DNA from: H17-190 sp034435615
Lineage (GTDB): Bacteria; Chloroflexota; Dehalococcoidia; SM23-28-2; HRBIN24
Direction of reading: 5' to 3'
Assembly (NCBI GenBank): GCA_034435615.1
Contig: DAOTWZ010000002.1
Span: 1-25,821 of the forward strand
DNA length: 25,821 nt
Under the pieces are notes generated by a model, which was given only the letters and a program-made list of their open reading frames with translations, was not told the origin of the DNA and searched no databases. Within the stretch, counting starts at the first letter, position 1. Every line of letters starts with the position of its first letter. Position numbers and translations under genes: made by a program. Of the stretch, positions 1 through 6,651 are shown piece after piece.

Positions 1-111
1 GTAGCCCACCCGGTAGCCCCGGCGCCGTAGCTCTCGGGTCAGCGCCTCCAGGAAGGCGGTCTTCCCCACCCCCGATGGCCCGACGACGCTCACCGCGGGC
101 GGCTTGGCCAT
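1..111 (-). CDS. mobB: Molybdopterin-guanine dinucleotide biosynthesis protein B, N-terminal fragment
   Basis: This is the first 37 codons of a gene that runs off the left edge of the window. Read on the minus strand from the ATG at 111, it has a hydrophobic strand followed by a Walker A P-loop, GPSGVGKT (residues 11-18), and then a helix ending in ELRRRGYRVGY. This order is the typical N-terminus of MobB, the GTP-binding accessory protein that helps attach a nucleotide to molybdopterin. A generic P-loop GTPase or kinase cannot be excluded from so short a piece, but the 'RRGYRVG' segment after the P-loop favours MobB. It is divergent from the crotonase gene at 206. Confidence 0.6.
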   Translation of the reverse strand, partial: MAKPPAVSVVGPSGVGKTAFLEALTRELRRRGYRVGY

Positions 112-129
112 GCGTCCCCGTCCCGCTCA

Positions 130-138
130 ACTATACCA
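130..138 (-). promoter_or_regulatory. Possible extended -10 promoter for mobB
   Basis: On the minus strand this reads TGGTATAGT: a TGn element followed by TATAGT, which matches the -10 consensus at five of six bases. It lies about 20 bases upstream of the mobB ATG. No good -35 box is visible, as is usual for extended -10 promoters. Confidence 0.25.
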
Positions 139-166
139 GACCTGGCCGGGGGCACCGGGGCCGCCA

Positions 167-175
167 TGGTATATC
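167..175 (+). promoter_or_regulatory. Possible extended -10 promoter for the crotonase gene
   Basis: TGGTATATC (TGn plus TATATC) lies 30 bases upstream of the crotonase ATG at 206. No convincing -35 box is seen, so support is modest. Confidence 0.25.
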
Positions 176-205
176 ATGAGGCGAGACTCCACAGGAGGAG
201 ACCGA

Positions 206-997
206 ATGACCGAATGGAAGACGCTACTGTGGCAGAAGGACGGGCGCGTGGGCCGGCTTACCCTCAACCGGCCCGAGCGCCTCAACGCCCTCAACGAGCA
301 GATGCTCACAGAGCTGCTGCGACTGATGGACGAGGTGCGGAGGGACAATGACCTGAACGTCCTAGTGCTGACGGGGGCGGGGCGGGCCTTCTCCAGCGGG
401 GTGGACATTCGTTCCTCCTTCTTCATGGAGGGCGCCGTAGACGACTCCGTCTTCGTGGGGATGCGCTCCCTCAACTGGCAACACGAGCTGATAGAGTCCC
501 TCTACGGGCTGCCCCAGGTGACGATAGCCATGGTGAACGGCAACGCCGTGGGAGGCGGCGGCTTTGGCCTAGCCATGGCCTGCGATATGCGCTTCGCCCT
601 GCGCAGCGCCCGCTTCTGGGCCATCCCCATCCGTATCAACGTCGTCCAGGACTTCGGCCTGAGCTGGTTCCTGCAGCGGGCCTGTGGCCAGTATCGGGCT
701 ATGGAGGTGGTCTTCGGTGGTCAGCAGGTGAGCGGCGAGGAGGCGGAGGCCTGGGGCATCGTCAACCGCTCCTTCGAGACGCTGGAGGAGATGCGGGAGC
801 ATGTGGAGCGTCTGGCCGCCACCATAGCCCAGACCGGACCGGACGCCGTGCGCATGCTGAAGCAGGTGTTCCGCAACGGCGCCACCAGCCCCCTGCGGGA
901 CCAGCTCCGCCTGGAGGCCATCGCCAACGGCCTCTGCTTTCAGTCGGCCGAGTTCCGGGAGGCGAAGCGACGCTATATGGAGGGGCTGCGTAAATAG
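206..997 (+). CDS. Enoyl-CoA hydratase/isomerase family protein, PaaG-like
   Basis: A 263-residue crotonase-fold enzyme acting on a CoA thioester in the cytoplasm. The start at 206 is chosen because AGGAGGAG lies 5 bases before it; an upstream ATG at 104 has no such site and would add an unconserved stretch. The oxyanion-hole segments are present: FSSGVDI (62-68) and NAVGGGGFGLAMACD (113-127). The two catalytic glutamates of classical enoyl-CoA hydratase are not: by alignment from memory, Gly121 and Pro141 occupy those positions. Asp149, in VVQDFG, sits where PaaG-type isomerases carry their catalytic Asp. I therefore infer an isomerase or other crotonase activity rather than hydration. The substrate is unknown. 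The gene stands alone and converges on the selenoprotein gene. Confidence 0.85.
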   Translation: MTEWKTLLWQKDGRVGRLTLNRPERLNALNEQMLTELLRLMDEVRRDNDLNVLVLTGAGRAFSSGVDIRSSFFMEGAVDDSVFVGMRSLNWQHELIESLYGLPQVTIAMVNGNAVGGGGFGLAMACDMRFALRSARFWAIPIRINVVQDFGLSWFLQRACGQYRAMEVVFGGQQVSGEEAEAWGIVNRSFETLEEMREHVERLAATIAQTGPDAVRMLKQVFRNGATSPLRDQLRLEAIANGLCFQSAEFREAKRRYMEGLRK

Positions 998-1014
998 CCG
1001 CCGCGCCGGTGGTG

Positions 1015-1052
1015 GGCAGGGGAGCACGGGCACCGGCCCTGGCCCCCCTGCC
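1015..1052. terminator. Bidirectional terminator-like hairpin between convergent genes
   Basis: The arms GGCAGGGG (1015-1022) and CCCCTGCC (1045-1052) are a perfect 8-bp inverted repeat, with a smaller GGGC/GCCC hairpin inside. It lies between the ends of the crotonase gene (997) and the selenoprotein gene (1075). No T-tract follows in either direction, so termination is inferred only from position and symmetry. Confidence 0.4.
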
Positions 1053-1074
1053 TAGCTTCCCCCTGGACCTACCC

Positions 1075-1617
1075 TCAGCGGGCCAGCAGCAGCTCTATCA
1101 CCTGGGGCAGGGCCTGCCGGGCGCGGGCCAGGATCTCCTCCTGGTCCAGAGGACTCACCGGATGGGTGATGACGGCGAAGGGATAATCCGGCATCCCCTC
1201 TATGTTGGCCTGCGCCCGGGCGGTGATGACGAACTGGTCGGTGCAGACGAGGGCCGCCGGCTTGCCCGCCTTCTCGAAGGTAACGGCGTCGTGCAGACTG
1301 CACGCGCTGCAACCCCCTCAGTCGCCTGGCCCGGTGACTATGGCGTCGCACTGGGCCAACAACTCCTCCACCATCTCCTTGGGGGCGGGCCGGCTGGGGT
1401 CCTTCTTGGTGCGGAAGATGGCGTCCGCTATCTGGAACCGCTCCGCCAGCAGCGAATATATGGCCTCCATGAGGGGGCCGCTGTTGCGCTTCCCGTTGGC
1501 CAGGAAGCCCAGGCGCAGCCCGTTCAGGTCGGCCGGGCGGAGTGCCATCTCGCCGGTGGCCGGCAGCGGCGCCGATGTGGGGTCCAGTAGCCTCACACGG
1601 GTGCCCAGTGTGGTCAT
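1075..1617 (-). CDS. UGSC-family selenoprotein with in-frame TGA (Sec100)
   Basis: The reading frame runs from ATG at 1617 to TGA at 1075 and is interrupted once, by TGA at 1318-1320. Reading this TGA as selenocysteine gives a 180-residue protein. The same frame continues for 80 codons of clearly protein-like sequence. Around the TGA it reads GPGD-U-GGCSACSLHDAV, followed by FEKAGKPAALVCT, RAQANIEGMPDYP and ITHPVSP. This is the layout of the UGSC-family (seleno)proteins, where a UGSC or CGSC motif is followed by a His-Asp, a Glu-Lys-x-Gly and a final His-Pro. Here the motif is UGGC, a UxxC redox-type pair (Sec100/Cys103), with Cys106 nearby. AGGAAGGAGG precedes the start by about 10 bases. 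The gene lies 25 bases after its partner at 1643-2707. The reaction is unknown; a redox role is inferred from UxxC. The gene would be wrongly truncated at residue 99 by standard tools. Confidence 0.85.
1279..1314 (-). promoter_or_regulatory. Bacterial SECIS-like hairpin downstream of the Sec TGA
   Basis: In the mRNA, a hairpin begins 4 bases after the UGA. Numbering from the first base after the UGA, the apical stem is GUGCA (15-19) with UGCAC (23-27), closed by the 3-base loop GUC. Pair 14-28 follows, then a bulged A at 29, then GCG (11-13) with CGC (30-32). The base is C9-G34, a G-U wobble, and GGU (4-6) with ACC (37-39). The first loop base is G and lies 20 bases after the UGA. Bacterial SECIS elements are known to need a short apical loop with an early G about 16-37 bases downstream, so this fits well. 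Confidence 0.7.
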
Positions 1618-1642
1618 ATTGCCTTCGCCTCCTTCCTGCCTC

Positions 1643-2707
1643 TCACAGGATCCTGCTGGTGTCTATTCTCCGCGTCACGGAGCGGGAGACGGCGCCTCCC
1701 ACCCACATGGGTATCACCACCGAGAAGACGCCACCGTGTCCGCCCGCCGCCAGGACTACCAGGTCTTCGGGGCGGCGAAAGGCGGGCACCAGCTCCTCGG
1801 GGTCTTCGTTCCCCTGGCCGCCAGCGATGGGCGCCTCCCCCTTGACCGCCTCCACCCACTCACGGCGGCTGCGGCGGGAGCGCTCCCATATATACTCCTT
1901 CACCTGCCGCTTGCTCCAGCCAGCCTCGCGGAGGGGTAAGCGGTGCTCCCAGCCGATGATGGTCACCAGCTCCCCCTGGTTGGGGAGCGTCCCCTTGATG
2001 GTGTCGATGATGGGGGCCAGCGTGAGCTCCGGCGTGGCCGCCCGGGCGTTGGTCACTTGCCACGGCCCCATGGCGGTGAAGACGGTGACGGTGCTTTCCT
2101 CCGCCCGGAAGCCTCGCTCCACGTGGAGCGGCTCCCACGGGCTGTTCTCCTCATCTTCGGCGATGCAGTAGGTGTAGCGGCCGGGGTGGGCGAAGGCGGC
2201 CCGGTCCACCACTCCCGGCTGGTAGCCCAGGGCGTTCAGGAGGACGAGACGAATAGCGCGCCCCACCGTGGCGTTGGCGCGGAAGTTGGGCCCGGGGCCG
2301 AAAAGGGCGGTCTGGCTGTTGAAGCCCAGAGCCTGGCGGACGGGGCCATTGACCACCACCAACACCCCGGAGCCGCCGGTGCTGACGGAGGAGCCGTCCA
2401 GGTTGAATCGCTCGTCCATCATCGCCTCCAGGGCGGCCAGGACGACCGGCATGTATTCCGGCCGGCAGCCAGCCATGACGGCGTTGATGGCCACCTTCTC
2501 CACCGTCAGGACGCGTCCTCGCACCGGGACCACGCCCACCACCTCGCTGGGGTCGCGCCCCGCCACCTCCAGGAAGCGCAGCACTCTCTCCTCCGTGGGC
2601 GGCACCACCGGCAGGCCGTCCGTCCAGCCCTTCTGGTAGCAGAACTCTATAGCGTCCTCGCCGATATCCAGTTCATAGCGGGTCGATGTCAGGTCCTGGA
2701 CGTTCAT
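1643..2707 (-). CDS. Conserved protein of unknown function, partner of the UGSC selenoprotein
   Basis: A protein of 354 residues. The ATG at 2707 is chosen over a longer reading from 2779, because it lies about 30 bases downstream of a strong promoter and the extra residues look like untranslated leader. There is no signal peptide or membrane segment. The sequence has clear blocks: an opening segment ending KGWTDGLPVVPPTEERV, a central ekvAINAVMAGCRPEYMPVVLAALEAM, then SSVSTGGSGVLVVVNGPVR and GRAIRLVLLNALGY. I recognise this layout as the large protein that accompanies, or is fused to, UGSC-type proteins, but I know of no established reaction. The only intergenic sequence to the selenoprotein gene is 25 bases containing its ribosome binding site, so the two are almost certainly co-transcribed. 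The C-terminal part has 'AAGGHGGVFSVVIPMW', possibly a nucleotide- or cofactor-binding loop (speculative). Confidence 0.7.
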   Translation of the reverse strand: MNVQDLTSTRYELDIGEDAIEFCYQKGWTDGLPVVPPTEERVLRFLEVAGRDPSEVVGVVPVRGRVLTVEKVAINAVMAGCRPEYMPVVLAALEAMMDERFNLDGSSVSTGGSGVLVVVNGPVRQALGFNSQTALFGPGPNFRANATVGRAIRLVLLNALGYQPGVVDRAAFAHPGRYTYCIAEDEENSPWEPLHVERGFRAEESTVTVFTAMGPWQVTNARAATPELTLAPIIDTIKGTLPNQGELVTIIGWEHRLPLREAGWSKRQVKEYIWERSRRSRREWVEAVKGEAPIAGGQGNEDPEELVPAFRRPEDLVVLAAGGHGGVFSVVIPMWVGGAVSRSVTRRIDTSRIL

Positions 2708-2743
2708 AGCTCTCGCTCCCGCTGCGGCCCTCTTTTGGGCCCG

Positions 2744-2772
2744 ACTATATGACCAGCGAGATGACGCGTCAA
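2744..2772 (-). promoter_or_regulatory. Sigma-70-type promoter of the selenoprotein operon
   Basis: On the minus strand: -35 TTGACG (2767-2772), a 17-base spacer, and -10 TATAGT (2744-2749). Each box matches the consensus at five of six bases. The predicted transcription start is about 30 bases before the ATG at 2707. This is the best promoter seen in the window. Confidence 0.55.
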
Positions 2773-2786
2773 GGCCCACGCTTGAC
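2768..2786. repeat. Inverted repeat joining two divergent -35 boxes
   Basis: GTCAAG (2768-2773) and CTTGAC (2781-2786) are perfect 6-bp inverted arms separated by 7 bases. Each arm contributes to one of the back-to-back -35 boxes of the divergent promoters. The symmetry may be only a consequence of the two facing TTGAC motifs, or it may be a shared operator. Confidence 0.4.
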
Positions 2787-2810
2787 AGAGGGCCTCTCCT
2801 TGCACTTTAT
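2782..2810 (+). promoter_or_regulatory. Probable promoter of the alpha/beta hydrolase gene
   Basis: A perfect -35 TTGACA (2782-2787) is followed, after 17 bases, by CTTTAT (2805-2810), which matches the -10 consensus at only three positions. The hydrolase ATG is 41 bases further on. The -35 is strong and the -10 is weak. Confidence 0.4.
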
Positions 2811-2851
2811 GGAGGTAGTCTTCGGCGACGGATCGGTCAGAAGGAGGAGCT

Positions 2852-3745
2852 ATGGCCAGTCCAGAGACCCAGAAGGCGTTCGAGCTGGTGCGAGAGATAT
2901 CCCGTAGTCTGGGGCGACAGAAGACCGTGTGGGGGATGCGTCGGGCCTACGAGGAGGCCATGGCCCAGTTCGCGGTGCCGGAAGGCGTGGACTACCAGCC
3001 TGTGGGCGTGGGGACGCGGCGGGGTGAGTGGGTCGTCCCCGCCGGCGCCGACGACCGGGCCATACTCTACTTCCACGGCGGCGGCTACGTCATCTGCTCC
3101 ATCGACACCCACCGGGAGATGGTCTCCCGTATCGCTCTGGCGGCGGGGGCGCGGGCGCTGCTGGTGGACTATCGCCTGGCGCCGGAGCATCCCTTCCCGG
3201 CCGCCGTGGAGGACGCCGTGGCCGCCTATCGCTGGCTCCTGAGGCAGGGGCTCTCGCCCTCCCGGCTGGCTCTGGCGGGGGATTCGGCCGGGGGCGGCCT
3301 GGTGGCGGCCGCCCTGGTGGCCATCCGCTATCTGGGGCTGCCCCTGCCGGCCGCTGGCGTCTGCATCTCCCCCTGGGCGGACATGACGCTGAGCGGCGCC
3401 TCCTGGGAGGCCAACGCCAAGCGCGACCCCATAGTGGTCAGGCCGGCCCTGGAGCAGCTAGCCCGCTGGTACCTGGCCGGCGCCGACCCTCGCACGCCTC
3501 TGGCCTCCCCCATCTTCGCCGACCTGCGAGGTCTCCCGCCCCTGCTGGTGCAGGTGGGGACCGCCGAGACGCTCCTGGACGATGCCCGCGCCCTGGCCGA
3601 GAAGGCGCGCCGGGACGGCGTGACGGTGGCCCTGGAGGAGTGGGAGGACATGCCCCACGTCTGGCACTTCTTCGGCTCGTTCCTCCCGGAGGCCCGGCAG
3701 GCCATCCAGCGGATAGGGGAGTTCCTGCGGGAGCGCATGGCCTAG
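2852..3745 (+). CDS. Alpha/beta hydrolase, hormone-sensitive-lipase (HSL) family
   Basis: A 297-residue cytoplasmic carboxylesterase-type enzyme with no signal peptide. AAGGAGGA at 2841 sets the start. The HGGG oxyanion motif (75-78) and the nucleophile elbow GDSAGG (143-148, Ser145) define the HSL/lipase family IV. The acid is Glu239 or Asp243 in AETLLDD, and the base is His269 in MPHVWH. DYRLAPEHPFPA (106-117) is another hallmark of the family. Typical members hydrolyse short-chain esters or lactones; the real substrate cannot be read from sequence. It is divergent from the selenoprotein operon and convergent with the carboxylase operon. Confidence 0.9.
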   Translation: MASPETQKAFELVREISRSLGRQKTVWGMRRAYEEAMAQFAVPEGVDYQPVGVGTRRGEWVVPAGADDRAILYFHGGGYVICSIDTHREMVSRIALAAGARALLVDYRLAPEHPFPAAVEDAVAAYRWLLRQGLSPSRLALAGDSAGGGLVAAALVAIRYLGLPLPAAGVCISPWADMTLSGASWEANAKRDPIVVRPALEQLARWYLAGADPRTPLASPIFADLRGLPPLLVQVGTAETLLDDARALAEKARRDGVTVALEEWEDMPHVWHFFGSFLPEARQAIQRIGEFLRERMA

Positions 3746-3819
3746 GCCGGCCGGGGCGTGGCCGCTAGTGCCGGGGCCAGGACTGCCACCCCCGTCATGG
3801 CGCTGGCTGGCGCTAGTCT

Positions 3820-3855
3820 GCCGGGAAGGGGGCCGCGATCAGCCTCCACCCCGGC
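3820..3855. terminator. Imperfect hairpin between convergent hydrolase and carboxylase genes
   Basis: GCCGGG (3820-3825) pairs with CCCGGC (3850-3855), with further GG/CC pairs inside separated by small internal loops. It lies in the 120-base space between two converging genes. There is no T-tract, and chance hairpins are common at this GC content. Confidence 0.28.
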
Positions 3856-3865
3856 GCCCGTGACC

Positions 3866-5854
3866 TCACGAGCCCTCGCCTCCCGTGTCTGGCTCCAGCT
3901 CTATGAGGAGGGCGCCCTCGGCCACGCGGTCGCCCTCCTTGCAATGGACCTTCTTGACGATGCCGTCGCTGGGGGCGTCCACGGTGTGCTCCATCTTCAT
4001 GGCCTCCAGGACGAGGAGCGTCTGGCGCGCCCGCACCCGCTGCCCCTCCTTGACCAGCACCCGAAGCACCAGGCCGTGGAGGGGAGCGGTCAGCCGCTGC
4101 TCCGCCTGGGCCGCTCCCGCCGCCCGCGCCGCCGCGCCGGAGGGGCCTCGCCAGGCGAAGCGGTAGACCTGACCGCCCTGGGACACCGAGAGGCCATGGT
4201 CAGTCCAGGAGACGGAGGCTGGCCAGGCGTGGCCGTCTATCTCCACCAGAAGATGGCCGGCCCCGGCGGGGAGAAAGCGGGCCTTGAAGAGCTGGTCGCC
4301 GAGGCGGACCAGCCAGCGGCCGCTCTCCGCCGGGTCGCGTCGGCCCTCCAGCGTCCACTCCGTCCCCTCGTGCTCCAGACGCAGGGAGCGGGCGCCACCC
4401 AGTCGCCAGGGGCCGAAGGAGCGCCAGGGATCGCCCCCGCCCAGGGCCCCGCTGGCCAGGGCGCCGAAGGCGGCCAGCAGCGCCTCCCTGGGGGGGCTGA
4501 CCGCCAGGGCCTCCGGGCTGAGGCCGGTCTCCAGGAAATCGGTGGTCATCTGGCCAGCCAGCATCACTGGATGCGACACGACGGCCCGCAGGAGGGGCAG
4601 GTTCGTCCTCACCCCCTCGATGCGGTAGCGCTGGAGGGCATCGGCCATGCGGGCCAGCGCCTCCCGGCGGTCCCGTCCCCAGGTCAGGAGCTTGGCGATG
4701 AGGGGATCGTAGTAGGCGGTGATCTCGTCGCCCGGGTAGGTGCCCACGTCGTTGCGGATGCCCTCCCCCGTGGGAGGCTCGAAGACGGTTATGCGCCCGG
4801 AGCTAGGCAGATAGCCGCGGAAGGGGTCCTCGGCGTAGATGCGGCACTCGATGGCATGCCCGTTGAGCCTCACGTCCTCCTGTCGCAGAGGCAGGGGCTG
4901 CCCAGCGGCGATGGCGATCTGCAGGGCCACCAGGTCGAGCCCCGTCACCAGCTCGGTGACGCCGTGCTCCACCTGGAGGCGGGTGTTCATCTCTAGGAAG
5001 TAGAAGTTGCCATCGGCGTCCAGGAGGAACTCGACGGTGCCGGCATTGCGATAGCCGACGGCCCGGGCCACCTCCACCGCCGCCTCGCCCATGCGGCGCC
5101 GCAGCTCCGGCCCCACCGCCGGCGAGGGCGCCTCCTCGATGACCTTCTGATGGCGGCGCTGGGTGGAGCAGTCCCTCTCGCCCAGGTAGATGACGTTGCC
5201 GTGGGCGTCGGCCAGCACCTGCACCTCCACGTGGCGCCCCCCGACGATGGCCCTCTCCAGCAGGAGGCGACCATCGCCGAAGGCCCGCAACGCCTCCCTG
5301 CGGGCGCTCTCCACCGCTTCGGCGAACTCCGAGGAGGCCGAGACCAGGCGCATGCCGCGGCCGCCACCCCCGGCTGCCGCCTTGATCATCACCGGGAAGC
5401 CGATGCGCTCCGCCTCCCGCAGCAGCAGCGCGGGCTCCTGGCCATCGCCATCGTAGCCGGGGACGACGGGGACGCCCCGGGCAGCCACCATCTTGCGGGC
5501 GGCCGATTTGTCCCCCATGGCCCTGATGGCCTCCGCCGGCGGGCCGATGAAGACCAGCCCCGCCCGGGCGCACGCCTCGGCGAAGGCCGGGTTCTCGGAG
5601 AGGAAGCCGTAGCCCGGGTGGACGGCCTCCGCTCCCGTCTCCAGGGCCGCCCGCACTATGGCCTCTATGTTCAGGTAGCTCTCGGTAGGCGGCGCCGGGC
5701 CGATGTGCACCGCCTCGTCCGCCTCCAGGACGTGGAGGGCGCGGCGGTCGGCATCGGAGTAGACGGCTACCGTCGGTATGCCCAGCGACCGGCAGGTGCG
5801 CTGGACTCGGAGGGCTATCTCCCCACGGTTGGCTATCAGTATCTTCCTGAACAT
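3866..5854 (-). CDS. mccA: Methylcrotonyl-CoA carboxylase alpha subunit (biotin carboxylase plus biotin carrier)
   Basis: A 662-residue protein, the usual size for acyl-CoA carboxylase alpha chains. It carboxylates its own biotin using ATP and bicarbonate. The N-terminal biotin carboxylase domain opens with FRKILIANRGEIA (2-14). It carries the ATP-grasp glycine-rich loop GGGGRGM (162-168) and a carboxylase signature EMNTRLQVEHGVTE, where most homologues have Pro instead of Gly after EH. The C-terminal carrier domain has EAMKMEH with biotinyl Lys620. It is the last gene of a three-gene operon; its ATG follows the liuC stop by 6 bases, with GAGGAG overlapping that stop. The neighbouring methylglutaconyl-CoA hydratase makes methylcrotonyl-CoA (leucine breakdown) the likeliest substrate, in the LiuD role. 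Propionyl- or geranyl-CoA remain possible. Confidence 0.85.
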   Translation of the reverse strand: MFRKILIANRGEIALRVQRTCRSLGIPTVAVYSDADRRALHVLEADEAVHIGPAPPTESYLNIEAIVRAALETGAEAVHPGYGFLSENPAFAEACARAGLVFIGPPAEAIRAMGDKSAARKMVAARGVPVVPGYDGDGQEPALLLREAERIGFPVMIKAAAGGGGRGMRLVSASSEFAEAVESARREALRAFGDGRLLLERAIVGGRHVEVQVLADAHGNVIYLGERDCSTQRRHQKVIEEAPSPAVGPELRRRMGEAAVEVARAVGYRNAGTVEFLLDADGNFYFLEMNTRLQVEHGVTELVTGLDLVALQIAIAAGQPLPLRQEDVRLNGHAIECRIYAEDPFRGYLPSSGRITVFEPPTGEGIRNDVGTYPGDEITAYYDPLIAKLLTWGRDRREALARMADALQRYRIEGVRTNLPLLRAVVSHPVMLAGQMTTDFLETGLSPEALAVSPPREALLAAFGALASGALGGGDPWRSFGPWRLGGARSLRLEHEGTEWTLEGRRDPAESGRWLVRLGDQLFKARFLPAGAGHLLVEIDGHAWPASVSWTDHGLSVSQGGQVYRFAWRGPSGAAARAAGAAQAEQRLTAPLHGLVLRVLVKEGQRVRARQTLLVLEAMKMEHTVDAPSDGIVKKVHCKEGDRVAEGALLIELEPDTGGEGS

Positions 5855-5860
5855 CTCTCC

Positions 5861-6649
5861 TCAGTGAACCGACCACTCCGGGCGGCGGCGCTCCAGGAAG
5901 GCCCTGATCCCCTCCTGCCCCTCGGTGCCCGTGCGCAGCCCGGCGATGAGGGAGGAGGTGAACTCGTCCACCTGAGGGCCGCGGCTGGCCGCCACGGTGC
6001 GGACCAGTCGTTTGATCTCCGCCTGGGCGCGGGGGCCGCCGCTCAACAGCGCCCGCAGCGTCTCCTCCACCGCGGCGTCCAGCTCCTCGTCCGGGACGAC
6101 GCGGTAGACGAGGCCGATCTCCTGGGCCCGCTGGGCGTTCACCCTCTCGCCAGTCAGGAAGAAGCGCAGCGCCCAGCCAGGGCCTATCTTCTCCACCACG
6201 TAAGGGGAGATGGTGGCCGGGGCGAGCCCCAGCCGCACCTCGGTGAAGGCGAACTGGGCCGAACGGGCGGCCACGGCCAGGTCGGCGGCGGCTACCAGCC
6301 CCACCCCTCCGCCGAAGGCGTTCCCCTGGACGCGGGCCACCACAGGCCGGGGACACTCGGCGATGCTGCGCAGCATGGCCGCCAGCGCCTGGGCGTCCCT
6401 GCGGTTCTCCTCCTCGCTCCAGGAGGCGGCGCGGCGCATCCACTCCAGATCCGCGCCGGCGCTGAAGGAGGGGCCCTCGCCGGCCAGCACCACCGCGCGC
6501 ACCCCCTCATCCTGGCCCAGTCGCTGGAAGGCGGCGGCCAGGGCGGCGATGACCTCCTCGTTGAAGGCGTTGTGGACGGCAGGCCGGTTCAGGGTCACCC
6601 GGGCCACCGGCCCGTCCTGGCTGACTATGACCGCCGGTCCCCCTGCCAT
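5861..6649 (-). CDS. liuC: Methylglutaconyl-CoA hydratase (crotonase family)
   Basis: A 262-residue crotonase, inferred to hydrate 3-methylglutaconyl-CoA to HMG-CoA, the step after methylcrotonyl-CoA carboxylase. FSAGADLEWMRR (62-73), the EN..DAQALAAML helix, NAFGGGVGLVAAADLA (110-125) and FTEVRLGLAPATISPYV (135-151) match bacterial LiuC closely. Glu137 takes the place of the conserved second catalytic Glu. The ATG at 6649 lies 2 bases after the upstream stop, with AGGA 7 bases before it. A GTG at 6655 overlapping that stop is an alternative. Placement between the two carboxylase genes supports the assignment strongly. Confidence 0.85.
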   Translation of the reverse strand: MAGGPAVIVSQDGPVARVTLNRPAVHNAFNEEVIAALAAAFQRLGQDEGVRAVVLAGEGPSFSAGADLEWMRRAASWSEEENRRDAQALAAMLRSIAECPRPVVARVQGNAFGGGVGLVAAADLAVAARSAQFAFTEVRLGLAPATISPYVVEKIGPGWALRFFLTGERVNAQRAQEIGLVYRVVPDEELDAAVEETLRALLSGGPRAQAEIKRLVRTVAASRGPQVDEFTSSLIAGLRTGTEGQEGIRAFLERRRPEWSVH

Positions 6650-6651
6650 GG

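Noticed and set aside
1052..1351. Minus-strand frame across the C-terminal half of the selenoprotein
   Set aside because: It is Arg/Gly/Pro-rich and low in hydrophobic pattern. The recoded frame explains the region better.
1318..1617. A 99-residue protein ending at TGA 1318, or a simple nonsense-mutated gene
   Set aside because: Protein-like sequence continues in the same frame with UGSC-family motifs, and a SECIS-like hairpin follows directly.
3763..3826. Two GCTAGT...GCCGGG direct repeats between convergent genes
   Set aside because: Short and imperfect in a very GC-rich gap; likely chance.
3758..4996. Long plus-strand frame opposite mccA
   Set aside because: It is an antisense shadow of a clear carboxylase in GC-rich DNA; it has no ribosome binding site and no recognisable domain.
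4803..6443. 546-codon minus-strand frame across mccA and liuC
   Set aside because: Rich in Arg, Gly and Pro with no domain; it overlaps two genes with unmistakable motifs.
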